Origin: Panicum virgatum
Taxonomy: Eukaryota > Streptophyta > Magnoliopsida > Poales > Poaceae
Direction of reading: 5' to 3'
NCBI RefSeq assembly: GCF_016808335.1
Contig: NC_053149.1
Span: 27,773,339 to 27,837,338, forward strand
Length of the DNA: 64,000 nucleotides
The position numbers and the translations under genes are program-made. Below, in pieces: positions 11,283 through 23,018 of the stretch; the stretch's first letter is position 1; each line of letters begins with the position of its first letter. Below the pieces are notes generated by a model. The model did not search any database. It had not been told where the DNA came from and saw only the letters and a list, made by a program, of their open reading frames with translations.

Positions 11283-14073
11283 CCTGGTTGCTTCCGAAGC
11301 CAAATAAAGTTCCTACGAACGCATATAGAGCAAAGAAACTTGTCATCCCGTTCACAATAGGTGTGGAAAGAATTCATGCATGCTCAAATCATTGTATTTT
11401 GTATCGTGGGGATACTTCTAAAGACTTGGACAAATTCCCTGTATGTCCTGCAAGTAGATACAAAAACAATGTTGATTATTCTGGTGGCGATAATCAAGGT
11501 CCAGCAGACAGGAACAAAAGGAAGAGGAAGGGTGCAGCGAATAGTGTTGCCTCAGTTGAGCCACTAGACACTACTTTAGGTATCTCTGAGAAGGAGAGGC
11601 GAATTCCTGCGTTTGTTATGTGGTACCTCTCGGTTGCCGACCGCCTAAGACGTTTCTTCTCCAACCCAAAGGATGTTGAACTAATGCACTGGTGGGATTC
11701 AGATAAGCGCAAGAAGGGTGACAGAAAGCTTCGATGCTCGCCAATGGATGAGCAATATTATCAGGAATTTGGAAAGGAATCGAGGAACGTTAGGTTTGCA
11801 TTGAGTATGGACGGAATGAATCAGTTTGGTGAAAGGACTAGCACTCACAGCATTTGGCAAGTGATCTTGATGATGTACAACCTACCTACATGGTTGTGCT
11901 AGAAGAGGAAATATCTTCTGTTGTCCAGCCTTATACAAGGACCCAAGCATCTTGACATCGATATTGATGTTTTCTTTGAGCCTCCGATGCAAGAGATGGA
12001 AACTCTATGGAACAATGGTATCGATATGTTTGACGGCTTTACACGACAAACCTTTAATCTAAGAGCTATTATCTTCACCACTATCCATGATTACCAGGCT
12101 CTATTTGTCCTTTCGGGACATATCAAAGGCAGGACGGGATGCACGGTCTGCGTGGATGAGACCGTATCATCTTTCCTGAAAGGTTCTAGAAAGTTATTTT
12201 ACCTTGGGTACAAATGCTTCTTGGTGGAAGGACATCGATACCGAAGTAAGAAGTTCTACAACTTTTTTGATGGCAAGGCTGAATTACATTCTGCTCTAGT
12301 AAAAAGAGACGGGCACTATATTTTCAAAATGGTGAGGACCATCCAAGCTAGTTATGGGAAGGTGACAAAAGATGGAACAAATAAAAATAGAGATAAGGCA
12401 CCAATCGAAGGTAATAGTCCATGTTCTACAAGTACTTGCTATATTGGGGTGATCATGAAGTTCGTCATGCAATCGATGGTATGCACCTAAAGAAGAATGT
12501 GTTTGGTAACACGATTGGGCTCCTTCTGAAGACAACAGCAAAAACTAAGGATATCTTAAAGTCACGTCAAGACCTGGTAGCCATGAAGATAAGGGAGGAT
12601 CTTCACCCTATAGATAAAGGAAATGGAAGATATGAACTTCCCCGGCTTGCTACAACTTGACACATGATGAGAAGAAGGCAATGTGCGAGAGCTTACGAAG
12701 AATCAGAGTCCCAAGTCGTTTTTCATCCAACATAAAGAAACTAGTCTCGATGAAAGATCTCTCGCTATGCGGCTATAACTGTCACGATTGTCATTTGTTG
12801 CTAACGGTGTTCCTCCCTATTGCAATCAGAGCGATCAAGCCAGTATACGTGAAGATGGTAATCACTCGGCTGTGTTATTTCTTCAACAAGATTTCTCAAA
12901 AGGTGATCAACGAAGATGAATTGAATGATCTCCAAGACTTTATTGGGGAGACTATGGCACAACTCGAGATATGCTTCCCTCCTGGTTTTTTTATATAACA
13001 AAGCACTTAATGATTCAAATGGTCGACCAGATACGTGCACTTGGTCTACTTTACCTCCACAAAATGTGGATGTACGAGCATTTCATGTCCATTCTAAACC
13101 GGTATGTACTAAATCGTGTTTACCCTGAGGGTTCCATGATCGAGGGATACAGTACTGAGGAAATAATCGAGTGTTGCCTTGGTTACCTAAATGATAAAGT
13201 ATCCATTGGTTTTCCCGTTCCACGCTTTTTTGGGTGGCTGGAAGGGGTTGGGACAATTGGGAGAAAAACATTAATTGACAAGGATTTTAAAAGAGTGCAA
13301 CAATCACATTATAGCATCTTGCAGCATCTCACGATAATGACACCTTTAGTCAATGAACACTTAAGCATGATTTGTGCCGAATGTAATGGCTGCTCGGATG
13401 ATTGGGTCATGGGAGAGCACAAGCGTCGATTGACTGTATGGTTGAAGGACCTGGATCTACCAGATGGAGAGACCGTGGAGGAATAAACGATTAAAAGATA
13501 AGTAGTAGGGCTATCTAGCCATGTCACATCATGGCAAGGGTATGATATCAATGGATATTTATTTTATACTATCGCAAAGGACAAGAAGACTGTATCCTAG
13601 AACAGTGGTGTTCGCATTGAGGCCTTAGACGAGAGAACAAGCCAAAGTACCACTTATTATGGCGTCATAGATGATATATGGGAAGTGCATTATGGTTACA
13701 ATATACAAAATCCGGTATTTCGTGTCGCTGGGTCAAACACCCTAGAGGTGTTGAGGTGGATCGCTATGGACTCACGATTGTTGACCTCAATAATTTTGGT
13801 TACAAAGATGACCCATGAGTACTTGCTTTGCAGGTTGCACAGGTACTGTATGTAGCTGATCCTGCAAAGAAAACAGAACATGTTGTTGTCCCAGGAAAAC
13901 AAGATATCATACGGGTTGATGGTATCAACGATGTGGAAGATTACAATCAGTACAATGAGGTGAACCTCTTCACAGACCTACAACAGAAGATGAAGATTAT
14001 AAAAGCAAACTTAAGAAAAGATGACAAGCCATGGATACGTAAGGATGGCAAATCCAGAATTGTTACCGGTTAA
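11283..14073 (+). pseudogene. CACTA transposase TNP2 (Transposase_21) pseudogene, 5' end cut by array D
   Basis: Element-encoded transposase for excision and integration of CACTA elements. The piece begins in frame right after LTR 3 with WLLPKPNKVP, then AKKL, the family motif IHAC.NHCILYRG, FALSMDGMN.FGE, YNLPTWLC, LIQGPKH..DIDV, AIDGMHLKKNV, SSNIKKLVSMK and EGYSTEEIIECC. A C-terminal DUF4216-like part (YGVIDDIWEVHYG, VLYVADP, VVVPGKQDII) runs to 14073. It is broken by a stop at 11900-11902, a frame change near 12420, a stop or frame change near 12657 and 12970, and further shifts around 13490-13830. The N-terminus must lie left of the array, outside the window. No active product is possible from this piece. 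Confidence 0.88.
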
Positions 14074-14149
14074 ATTAGTAGCTATTTAGAATCGGATGCA
14101 TGTATCCGGATTCATGAAAATTGGAATATCTGACCTATTAATAAGACTT

Positions 14150-14645
14150 GTAATATATAATGAAATATTATTCTCGTATTTTATTATTTTATTATTCACA
14201 ATAATGCTAGAGTTAAATTTTTATGCTTTATGAAAGTGTTTTGTTATTATTTCGAATTTAATAAAACTTTGAACAAGGGAAATATCAATTTGTATTAGAA
14301 TATTTTTTTCTTATTCATTGGCCTGTATTATATAATGACAAATTGTTCTCGTATTTTTATCTTGTTTTATTATTCACAATAATGCTAGAGTTAAAGTTTT
14401 ATGTTTCTTGAAAGTATTTTGTTATTTTTTGGACTTAATATAATTTAGAACAAGGGAAATATTATTTTGTATTAGAATAAAACTTTTATATTTATTGAAC
14501 TATAATTAATAATGAAACAGTGTTCTCACATTTTTCTTTGTTTTATTATTCACAATAATGTTAGGGTTAAAATTTTATGTTTTTTGAATTTTTTTAGTTA
14601 TTATTTCAGATTTAATACAACTTAGAAGATAAAAATATTAATTTG
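14150..14645 (+). repeat. Three tandem copies of a ~177-bp AT-rich repeat
   Basis: The block ATTATTCACAATAATGCTAG recurs at 14191, 14369 and 14545, spacings of 178 and 176 bp. It is flanked each time by similar AT-rich sequence (TTCTCGTATTTTT upstream, GTTAAA..TTTTATG downstream). Copies are imperfect. It lies just 3' of TNP2 and probably belongs to the CACTA non-coding region. Confidence 0.75.
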
Positions 14646-14654
14646 AAAAATATT

Positions 14655-14773
14655 AATAGGAGCGGCGGTGGCAAAGACCGCCCAAACAAAAAGGTTTATA
14701 GGGGCGGGTTACATCATTAACCGCCCCTAGAAATCACTTTGCAGGGGCGGTTGTTGTTACAAACAACCCCTAC
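14655..14773 (+). repeat. CACTA-type sub-terminal palindromic repeats (internal cluster)
   Basis: GC-rich palindromes in AT-rich DNA. One unit at 14697-14733 has AGGGGCGGGTT facing AACCGCCCCTA, and one at 14739-14773 has CAGGGGCGGTTG facing CAACCCCTAC. A related half unit lies at 14655-14682. They have the same design as the units at 57637-57790 next to the CACTA terminus. No CACTA terminus is visible next to this cluster. Confidence 0.65.
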
Positions 14774-15980
14774 TAATGATTTTTTGTTTACTTCAGAAAA
14801 ATCAATTAATTAATGAAAAATAGCAAAATAGATTCAAAAATCATAAAAAATCTAAGCCTAGCATTATTGTGACCAATAGAACAAGAAAAAAATATGAAAA
14901 CTATATCCCATTATATATTCAAAAGGTAATTTAGTTCACATATATATATAAATATATATAAGACTCCGCTAATTGATACTCTTGGTACTTAATATTATTC
15001 TGTACCCGACCACCCCTATCGCACCTAGGATACGGATACCCGAGCACAGCCCCGCGGGCGCCTGGCTCCATACGAGGGCAGCGATTTTTTTTTTAATTCC
15101 CGTGAGGCCGGTTCTTCCCGTGACGGCTTTCCTCCATCAGTTGCTCGTCTCCGTCCCATGCGCTGTTTTTTTCTTCTCGAGGCAGGTTTTTCCTGCACGC
15201 CAGTTTTCCTGTCCGTCCTGTGCGCGCACGCCTCTGGTTTCTATTTTTGTTTCCCAATGTGGCTGCCCTAGTTTGGTTTCACGGGGAGTCGGGACATACC
15301 GGCTGCATAGTTCACACATTCAGCGAGGAAACAAAAATACTGATAAAAGAACTAACGAAGAAAGCACCGGTTAAATAGAGCAAGCGAAAGGTTAAATAAC
15401 GTTGAGACAGCTTAAAATGTGATTTATGAGTAAGAAAGTTTAGGGTGTTTTTTCCCTGAAGCTTTGTCCAACGATAAACCTCCACAAGATATTAGATTTG
15501 CCGCATCATATTTTTGTCAAACAAGAAATAGAGAATGTCAAGCTGAATGCGGAGGAGAGGATAATGTGATATTGATGAAAGGGCCATTAATATTTTATAA
15601 TTCGTCAATTGACTCAATGTTTTTGCATTAACGCCACAAAGCAGCAGCGCCTCAGCTAGCTGTAAAGTTTGACATGCTATTTCTTGTGCCCAATTCTTCC
15701 GCAAGCCTTCACTCCATTCTCTAGGTTGTCACCTACGATAAGCAAGCATCAATCAGCAGAGGACAACAGGTCTACGCAAAGAAATCAACCAAAAGAATAC
15801 AGGCGTGGGATCCGCATAGTATAATGAACAACAATATTTTCAAGTCAAAAGCTTCAGAACTTTTGGAATGATTAGCAAGTATGTTGATCCCGATATATTA
15901 ACTTGCATCAGACAATCAAATCAAACTAGGTCTGCACCTAGCACCGAATTTGCATCAGGCAATCAGGACATTTTCCATAT
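14774..15980. other. Non-coding stretch with a possible captured exon fragment (minus strand, ~15500-15725)
   Basis: Mostly AT-rich, with a short (TA)n tract at 14940-14960. An open stretch at 14973-15374 has no recognisable domain. On the minus strand from about 15720 to 15560 the sequence reads EWSEGLRKNWAQEIACQTLQ and continues plausibly as protein, with an acceptor-like CCTAG before it. I do not recognise the family. It may be a host-gene exon fragment carried in the CACTA, or chance. Confidence 0.35.
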
Positions 15981-16485
15981 TGTTGACGTCTATTTAGGGC
16001 CAAAACACAAATGCGCTAGATCGCGCAGCGCGAGGAGAAGCACCTTGCAGCACCTCCTGCGAAGATCCGTCGAACGCTCGCCCGGGAGGGACCTCGTCAG
16101 GGCATACGCACGGCGGTTTGCCCTAGGCTCGGCAGGCCAGCTAGGACGCCCACTAACGCCGTGGAGACAAGAGACGAACATCACATAGAGTTGGAAAAAA
16201 TTAAGGCAAAAAGAGTAAAAAAGATAAAAGTGTTTGATAGATTCGATTGAATAATCACAATCGACCGTGACCTTTTATATTTATAGGTTGGGGTGAACTT
16301 ATCCCGCAAAGAATCTTTTTACAGATCTAAATCTACAAGAGTCCTAATAGAACTCGAATTCTAGGTTGACCGGTCAGACCCACCGGTCAGACCTGTCGGT
16401 GCTTTGCCAGATCTGAAATAGGGCTGACCGGTCAGACCGCTTACGGGCACCGGTCAGACCGGTCTGCCAATTTTGGTTATCAACA
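15981..16485 (-). repeat. 3' LTR of element E
   Basis: 505 bp, clearly the same sequence as 19308-19821 with scattered substitutions and small indels. It contains several ACCGGTCAGACC motifs near its inner end (16369-16468). Confidence 0.9.
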
Positions 16486-16701
16486 TATGTCCTCCTGTTT
16501 TTTTTATAATGCTTGCATGGCAAAAAAAAAAAACAAGCTTATGGACCAAAATTGTATCAAGATGATGATAAACATGCATCGGCCATATTTTGTTCTAAGG
16601 ACGATAAATTCTATCGGTCGTATCTTACTTCTTCAAGCTGATGACGAAACAACTTGCTTAGACCTCCATACCTGCTTCATGGTCGCCAACTTTGCAGGTA
16701 C

Positions 16702-17467
16702 TAGAGATGACAGCGGATCAGGTTCGGGGCGGGTATCTGTAGATTTCGGGTTTGCGGGTTTCGGATTTGGTTCCTAGTTTAGACCCGCGGATTTGCGGGT
16801 TCGGGTACCCGAAATTATTCGGGTTTGGAGCGGATCCCTAAATTAACCCACGGAGCTCCATCGGGCCCGAAATCTTTGGCCCAATAAAAACCCATATAGC
16901 AACCCTAACAATATATACGTGGAATCTTATTCACCAGCAACCTCACCCCACCCGTCACCCCATCCTCCTGCCGCCTCCCGTGACCCGTGAGTCCTGTCCA
17001 GCGCTCCAGCCCCGGCCTCCTGTGATTCTGCAGAGCAGCGCTCCAGGCCTCCAGCCCGCCATTGCACCCATCGCCGGCCGCCCCCGGCCCACGATCCACA
17101 GCCGCAGCGTCCCCAGGACCAGAGAACCCCAACGTCCCGCGCCCCTGGTCGGACTTGTGGAGGCGGAGGCGCACGGCCGGCGCCGAGCGAGCAGCTCGCC
17201 ATTAGCTGGCGGAGGCCGCCCGGCGGCCAGCGCTCTCGCAAGCCCGCACCGGCGTCTCGGCGGCAAGGGCGCACTCCACTCGGCATCTCGGCCCGCAGGC
17301 TCGCAGCTCGTTGGACTTCGTCTCGGCTGCAAGGGCATGAATTTGGGTTTCGGATTATCCGTTGGGTTTCGGGTATCCGCGGATTTCGGTTTTGGGTATG
17401 GTTCGGGTTTCGGTTTTGGGTGCCCGGACACTCCACCCGAACCGAACTTGACCCGTTGCCATCCTTA
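16702..17467. mobile_element. Non-autonomous hAT-type transposon with GC-rich interior, inside element E
   Basis: Imperfect terminal inverted repeats: TAGAGATGACAGCGG at 16702, and the end reads in reverse complement TAAGGATGGCAACGG (12 of 15 match). It is flanked by near-identical 8-bp duplications GCAGGTAC (16694-16701) and GCTGGTAC (17468-17475). Both ends carry runs of GGGTTTCGGGT-like repeats in opposite orientation. The middle (about 16930-17330) is very GC-rich and open in several frames, so it may be captured gene sequence, but I recognise no domain. There is no transposase. Confidence 0.72.
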
Positions 17468-17568
17468 GCTGGTACAATCTCTGTTTGTTGTTCCATAGAC
17501 TCTTTTTTGTGCATTCGTTGCAGCCTCCTCTTTTGAGTGTGAGATAAGTCTGAGGGACACAATCTCAG

Positions 17569-19143
17569 CTATGTATACTTAGAACATTGTTTGCTATTAT
17601 TCTCATACTGTTTAGCACATGCACCGATCTTGGCCAAATTACCATTAGCAGTAATCGGTCGTTGTGATGAACCATACTTTGAATATGAAATATGATATTG
17701 TATACCATATGGTTGCATGTGCATCCTGTTATAATCCAAATGCGTATAATAACAAGGATTCAGCCAAAACCATAGAGCAACCGGTCCTGAGTATGGCATA
17801 GTAGCACATTTACCTTGAGATGGACGAGGATCTAATTGCTCTCAAGATCTTGATGATGCCTTCTCATCTTTAGCTTCGTTTGGCCGTCTCCTTTGCTTCT
17901 GGGTGGCTCCCATCTTCTCATATTTGGCCATGAGCACCTTGAAGCTTGGCCTTATCCAATTTTTGGCTTTGGAAGAATTTCCAGATTCACTGGATGCACA
18001 GGTCAGACCGGTGTTGGCGCCGGTCAGACCGGTCTGGACACCGGTCTGACCGGTTCCATCAGAACCATTCGCTTTGAGATCATCTTGCCCCTAGCCGAAC
18101 TTGGTTTTTGTTCAGCTATATTATTTGAAACATATTCAACTTTTGGGTCAATTTGTTCAACAAAACTAGCCGATGTTTCTTCAACGGTCGACTTTTTCTA
18201 TCCTTTGTGTCAAATCTAAATTTTTACTTAACCTCCCATCTTTTGACACGATAGACTTGTCTAGTCATCTTATGTGTCTTTTTCTGCACAGACCAATTTT
18301 TATGATTAAAACGGTCATTGCTGGTAGGTGGTGACCTTTTAATTGCCGATTCCTTATATGTAATATAATCTGAACAAAAATATCTTGAAGGAAACGGCAT
18401 ATACGAATTATAAGACCATGGAGGATATGAATAATGCATATTAAAATAAAATTCTCATGGCACATGTAAAGATGATCCATATGATGGAAACGGCATTGAC
18501 ATGTGAGGATTACACAATTGCCAATTCCAATAATTGAATTTCTGTTTTGGAACAGATTTGGTTTGTTTGGAATTTTTAGACCGACTAGCAACATTATTTT
18601 GCTTTTTAGATTTAGCCGGAAGCTCTCCCAGAACGGGCTTCGGCTTTTCCTTCTGATGCTTTCTACGGCCTTTGGCTTTAACAGTTTTCCAAACGCCAAT
18701 CTCTGGTTTTTTGGGTTTAATCATCTTAGGTTTTGCTTTGTTCTGCAAAACTCCAGATGAGCCGGTTAGACCGATCTTAAGACCGGTCAAACCGATCGCG
18801 GTGCAACCGAAACCTTTGCCTTTATTTTGTTGCCCCCGAACATTGTGGTACTAGATATAGTTTCTGTGCTCTTGCTATGGGGTTTCAGGTTAACAACTTC
18901 AGCCTGAAACGGCCGAATTATATCTTGACCAGCAACATCACAAGTTGGCAAATTTTTGCAAGGATTATGAGTAGGCTTCTCAACAACTGACTTTTCAGGA
19001 ACAAGAATTGTATCTACACTCTTCTTTTTATTAATCAGCTCATCCACAAAATTAAGCAAATCAGTTATGAACTTAGCCGTGGACTTACAATGCTTTGGTA
19101 GATCGAACATTCTATACTCGTTGATGGAAAACATCTTCATCAT
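17569..19143 (-). pseudogene. Gag-like internal coding remnant of element E
   Basis: Minus-strand frames at 18787-19143, 18265-18790 and 17569-17799 lie in the order expected behind the 5' LTR on the right. The first begins MMKMFSINEYRMFDL 140-150 bases inside the primer site. Later parts are rich in Lys, Pro, Tyr and Asn (for example YSGPVALWFWLNPCYY), as in the basic part of some plant Gag proteins. There is no zinc knuckle, protease or RT, and several frame breaks. Assignment to Gag rests on position and composition, not on a domain match. Confidence 0.4.
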
Positions 19144-19282
19144 GATGATGCCTTACTCCGTTACCCGATAACAATGAGTATGCATATTTATGGCGATGCC
19201 CTTGCGTAGGTCTTCAGGTAATCCTTCAAGCGTTGTCATGCCACTGGAGTTTCAAAGATCGGCAATGATAGCCAGATTCTCT

Positions 19283-19299
19283 TCCCCAGCGGAGTCGCC
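19283..19299 (-). other. Primer-binding-like site of element E
   Basis: On the minus strand GGCGACTCCGCTGGGGA, eight bases from the inner edge of the right LTR. This form of primer-binding site occurs in grass gypsy elements of the RIRE2/Dasheng kind. I have not confirmed which tRNA it matches. Confidence 0.6.
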
Positions 19300-19307
19300 T
19301 AAAAGTA

Positions 19308-19821
19308 TGTTGACGACTTTTTAGGACCAACACACGAATGCGCTAGATCGTGCAGCGAGAGGAGAAGCTCCTTGCAGCACCTCCTACGAAGATCACTCGA
19401 ACGCTCGCCCGGGAGGGATCCCGTCAGGGCATACGCACGGCGGTTTGCCCTAGGCTCGGCATGCCAGTTAGGGCGCCCCCTCACGCCATGGAGACGAGAG
19501 ACGAACAACACATAGGGTTGGAAAAGATTAGGGCAAAAAGAGTAAAAAAGATAAAAGTGTTTGATAGATTCGATTGGATAATCTCAATCGACCGTGACCC
19601 TTTATATTTATAGGGTGGGGTTGACTTATCCCGCAAAAAATTCTTTTACAGATCTAAATCTACGAGAGTCCTAATTGTACTCGAATTCTAGGTAGACCGG
19701 TCAAACCGGTCAGACCCATCGGTCAGACCGGTCGGCGCTTTGCCAGATCTGAAATAGGGCTGACCGGTCATACCGCTTACGGGCACCGGTCAGACCGGTC
19801 TGCCAATTTTGATTGTCAACA
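19308..19821 (-). repeat. 5' LTR of element E
   Basis: 514 bp, TGTTGACGAC...GTCAACA in plus-strand reading, followed by the duplication CATAT. It contains the same ACCGGTCAGACC-type motifs as its partner LTR. Confidence 0.9.
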
Positions 19822-19826
19822 CATAT

Positions 19827-21759
19827 CTGAACAAAAACATGTTGCATATCTGAATTCTGAACATGTACTCATATTAATAAAAGGTACTCATGAGCCAACA
19901 CTCTATAGGAAAACGGTGACTGATAATACAGCAGAAAAGTGGTATATAATTATATGATGAAGTAATACAGACCAATCAGATCTCAGATGCAATGTTTAGA
20001 TTTTTTTTCTAAAGGGTATCCCTTAGGCTGAATCAAATCAAGTAGAGGTGCAGGCAAATTGGACGGGACAGGCAGAGTTTACTGAGGAGCGAGAAACAAT
20101 TGACCGACAGATTGAGTAATTTGCACAGACCTCTCCTGTGTGCTCTCAAACACGGCAATCTTGGGATTGATAGGCATCCTATCCACCAACCTCCGACCGG
20201 TGTCCATCCTAGTGGAGAAATTGAAAGGAGCATAGTCATGACTCATGAGTAAGAGGACTAGTAAAAGTGGATACAGCTCAGTTAGGAACCTAGGTTTAGG
20301 TAGTTTGTTTGCAAAATCAATCTAACAAGTTTTGAAATTGAAGTGCCAAGCCAATATATGTGGTAAAGAGGAGACTATTTAAGAATTTCACTGACAATTA
20401 AAAAACAATTGATGCGCATATGACCTTCTAGTTGAGTGGTCTTGTGGCGAACAACGCTGAACGTCTTCAGTGTGTGACGGCAGCGAATCCGCACATATAC
20501 ACAGATATTAGAACAAGAAAAGCAGATGGAAGGAGCTACGAGTTTTACTACCCACGCAAGTTTGAGTGATATCTGGGAACGAACTAAAGGTATCTTGCCT
20601 TTAGGTCAATTGTGCAGCGTATAATTATGCGTAAAACATGTATCTAATCTAGTAATAACTATAACCTGGGAATAAATTTCAATATACGTGCTATCCACTG
20701 ATCACTGCATAAACTTTAATGTAGGGGAATCAAAATACATCTTCGTAAAGGCACATAAGGAGTCGAAGTTTCATAAAAAAAAAACATAAGGAGTCGAAGG
20801 AAGAAGTGAATGGCAGACAATGACGCACCGGAAGGCTCCATCCGCGCAGGGCCTCTCCAGGACGGCCGGAGGCGGGTGAATCGAGGGCGCGGTGCGGGAG
20901 GAGGAGACTAGTACCAGGATGGCAGGAGGACGGGAATCGGCACCCGGCGCGGACGTCTGCAGCTCGCCGTCAGGGCGCGGGAGCAGCCGGGGCGAGCAGC
21001 TGGACGGCGCCGCGCCTAGACCATCCGCGTGCCGCCCTGCTCCTTGGGCCCGCGTGCCGCCCTGCTCCTTGGGCCCGCGCGCCGCTCGCTGCCCCCGCGC
21101 GCAAGGCCGCCTGGACCTGCCTCGCGCTGCACGTGGCTGGCCCTCGCCGCGCAGCTCGTGGAGGGGGGCGTGCTCGTCGGGGCGGTACGGGAGCCCGCCG
21201 CCGCGACCGCCGCCAGCTGCCCGCCCGATCAATGTCGCATTCCAATGAAACGAAATTTCTTGCCAACACGCACAAATTTTTTTGGCCATCCGAGTTTACC
21301 GCCCCACGCTATTTTGACGATTAAACTCCCAGATCGTATCGAACCTTTCATTGATCATGATTAAACTATCATTTGGAACATAAACATATATATTACCTCA
21401 GTAATTGACATCTAGACATTTAGTACTCACTTAGGTGTCATATTTTGGCGATTTCCGTATCTGCTTAGGTGCCATATTTTGACGATCACGTCTAAAAGTA
21501 TAGTCTCTGTTTAGTTGTCATATCTGAATATCGTGCTTAGTAATATTTTCGTTTTTCTTGCCACCACCACCTCTAAAAGCAAACAACTAATAATATTTCC
21601 ATTTTTCTTGTATTCAAATATGTTTGTATTGTAATATATGATTCTATTCAAAATATCCTCTATTGCTTTGTACTGTAGAAGTTGTAAATATCTCATCCGT
21701 CGTCAACTTCCCCATAAAGGGAAACTCCGATGTCGTAAGATGAGGAAATTGAGCAAATC
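19827..21759. other. Non-coding CACTA interior with GC-rich block and a possible captured exon
   Basis: No intact gene. On the minus strand between an AG at about 20205 and a GT-like site near 20068, the sequence reads MDTGRRLVDRMPINPKIAVF and onward as plausible protein, flanked by splice-like sites. At 20815-21245 there is a sharply GC-rich block open in many frames, with a 24-bp tandem duplication near 21029-21077. Around 21425-21525, short imperfect repeats of TTAGGTGTCATATTTTGGCGA occur. I recognise no gene family. These may be host-gene fragments carried by the CACTA. Confidence 0.35.
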
Positions 21760-22784
21760 GCATCCCAGATGGACTAGGACGATGAGAGCGACGCTGGAGT
21801 TCAATTACGAGATGACGAAGGTCCCTAGATAGGACAAGGGGTTTATGTAGCAGGAGTTTGGTGCGATCTATTAGATCCACATCCGTGGACTTAGAGAGAA
21901 AGGTGTTCAAGGTCAAAGTTTGATCTGGATTACGTTTTGAGTTCAATTTGGGTAAGGACTCACAAGTGAGCATTTATTATACATTTTCAAGGACTATGCG
22001 TAATGAGTTGCCAAATTCGGGTATGATCCATGCAGGAGGGTCCGACATGAAGAAGTAGACTTCGAGGCCAAACACAACAGAGGAAGAACTTGAAGGCAAT
22101 GAAAGCTCTGGTCCGGAACCTCAAACTACTTCCTCTGGCAACCAAAATAAAAGAAAATAGGGTCAGCGTGGAAGAAACAAATACCCCGAAGGCCAATGGT
22201 TGGTCAACGTAGTTAGTGCAGTAGGCAAGCCCATAGAGCCTCCAGTGGTGTGTACAAAGTTTCGGAGCACACTCGGTTCTATAATAAGAACAAAGATGGT
22301 TTTGGATCCAACGATCCCCGATTGGCCAACAGTTCCTGAGGGAAGGAAGGAAGCGATGTGGCAACTATTGAGCAAAACCTTTATTTTGCCAAGAGGAACT
22401 CAAGATAGAGTCAAGCATTAAGCTAAAAAGATGTTGGGTGAGAGTTTCTGCCGGTGGAAGAATGAACTAAATACCAAAAATGTGCAGAAGGGCTAAACAC
22501 CATTTAAAGATTATGGGGACAGCATACCAGCACAAATGGAAGAGTTTGTTTGGCAAAAGAACTCTGAAGAATCTCTAGCTCTAAGCAAGGAAAATAGAGG
22601 TCTAGAAATAAGCAATATACATAAAGTCCGTCTTGGCTCGAGTGGATACCAAAGGAAGGCCGAACAGTGGCGGCGTGAAAGAAAGGCCGCAATAGCCGCA
22701 GGGCAACCTGACCCTTTTGCAGGCCTTACTGAGCATGGCTGGTTCTGGCTTGAAGCTAGAAAGTCTAAGATAGTGGAAGGCAAG
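21760..22784 (+). pseudogene. CACTA second gene, Transposase_24-like (first part, cut by element A)
   Basis: Protein of the Ptta/En/Spm transposase family (Transposase_24), an accessory DNA-binding protein of CACTA elements. An acidic lead-in (DDESDAGVQLRDDEGP) is near 21775. The family pattern then follows: GKPIEPP, IRTKMVLDPTIPDWPTVPE, ESFCRWKNELN, TPFKDYGDSIPAQMEEFV, ALSKENRG, VRLGSSGYQRK and GLTEHGWFWLEARKSKIVEGK. Several stops and frame changes are present before 22184 and around 22420-22500. The frame continues exactly at 54600 after removal of element A and one copy of its target site (VEGK, then PQFDKPETE). Confidence 0.82.
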
Positions 22785-23018
22785 TGTTGACGGCCCTTAA
22801 GGGCAAAATTAGACCATCAACTTCTGCAGCGTTTCATAACATTCCGTTCACCAATCTTAGTTGCAGGGCTTATAGCTAATCAATTCCACGAGTTTTGGTG
22901 AATTGTGACTTGCAGACACCCACGAGTAAAATACAAGGGAAAACACAAGTGAACGCAGAAGAAACACACAGAAGATCCTGTCCTGCGTCACACTTATAAT
23001 ATGTGCCCATTTGACACA
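22785..23018 (+). repeat. 5' LTR of element A, first segment
   Basis: Matches 53167-53400 of the 3' LTR (TGACGG..CTTAAG, CTTGCAGACACCCA, AACACACAGAAGATCC). It is cut at 23018 by element C. The duplicated bases ACACA are 23014-23018 and 36731-36735. Confidence 0.9.

Larger units (their letters stand above)
15981..19821 (-). mobile_element. Small LTR retrotransposon E (non-autonomous), TSD CATAT
   Basis: Direct terminal repeats at 15981-16485 and 19308-19821 start TGTTGACG and end CAACA. They are flanked by the perfect duplication CATAT at 15976-15980 and 19822-19826. A primer-binding-like motif GGCGACTCCGCTGGGGA on the minus strand (19283-19299) lies eight bases inside the right LTR. A purine tract on the minus strand (16491-16505) borders the left LTR. 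Both show that the element runs on the minus strand, with its 5' LTR on the right. The internal region carries only Gag-like minus-strand frames and no RT or integrase, and is interrupted by a hAT-type element at 16702-17467. Confidence 0.88.
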
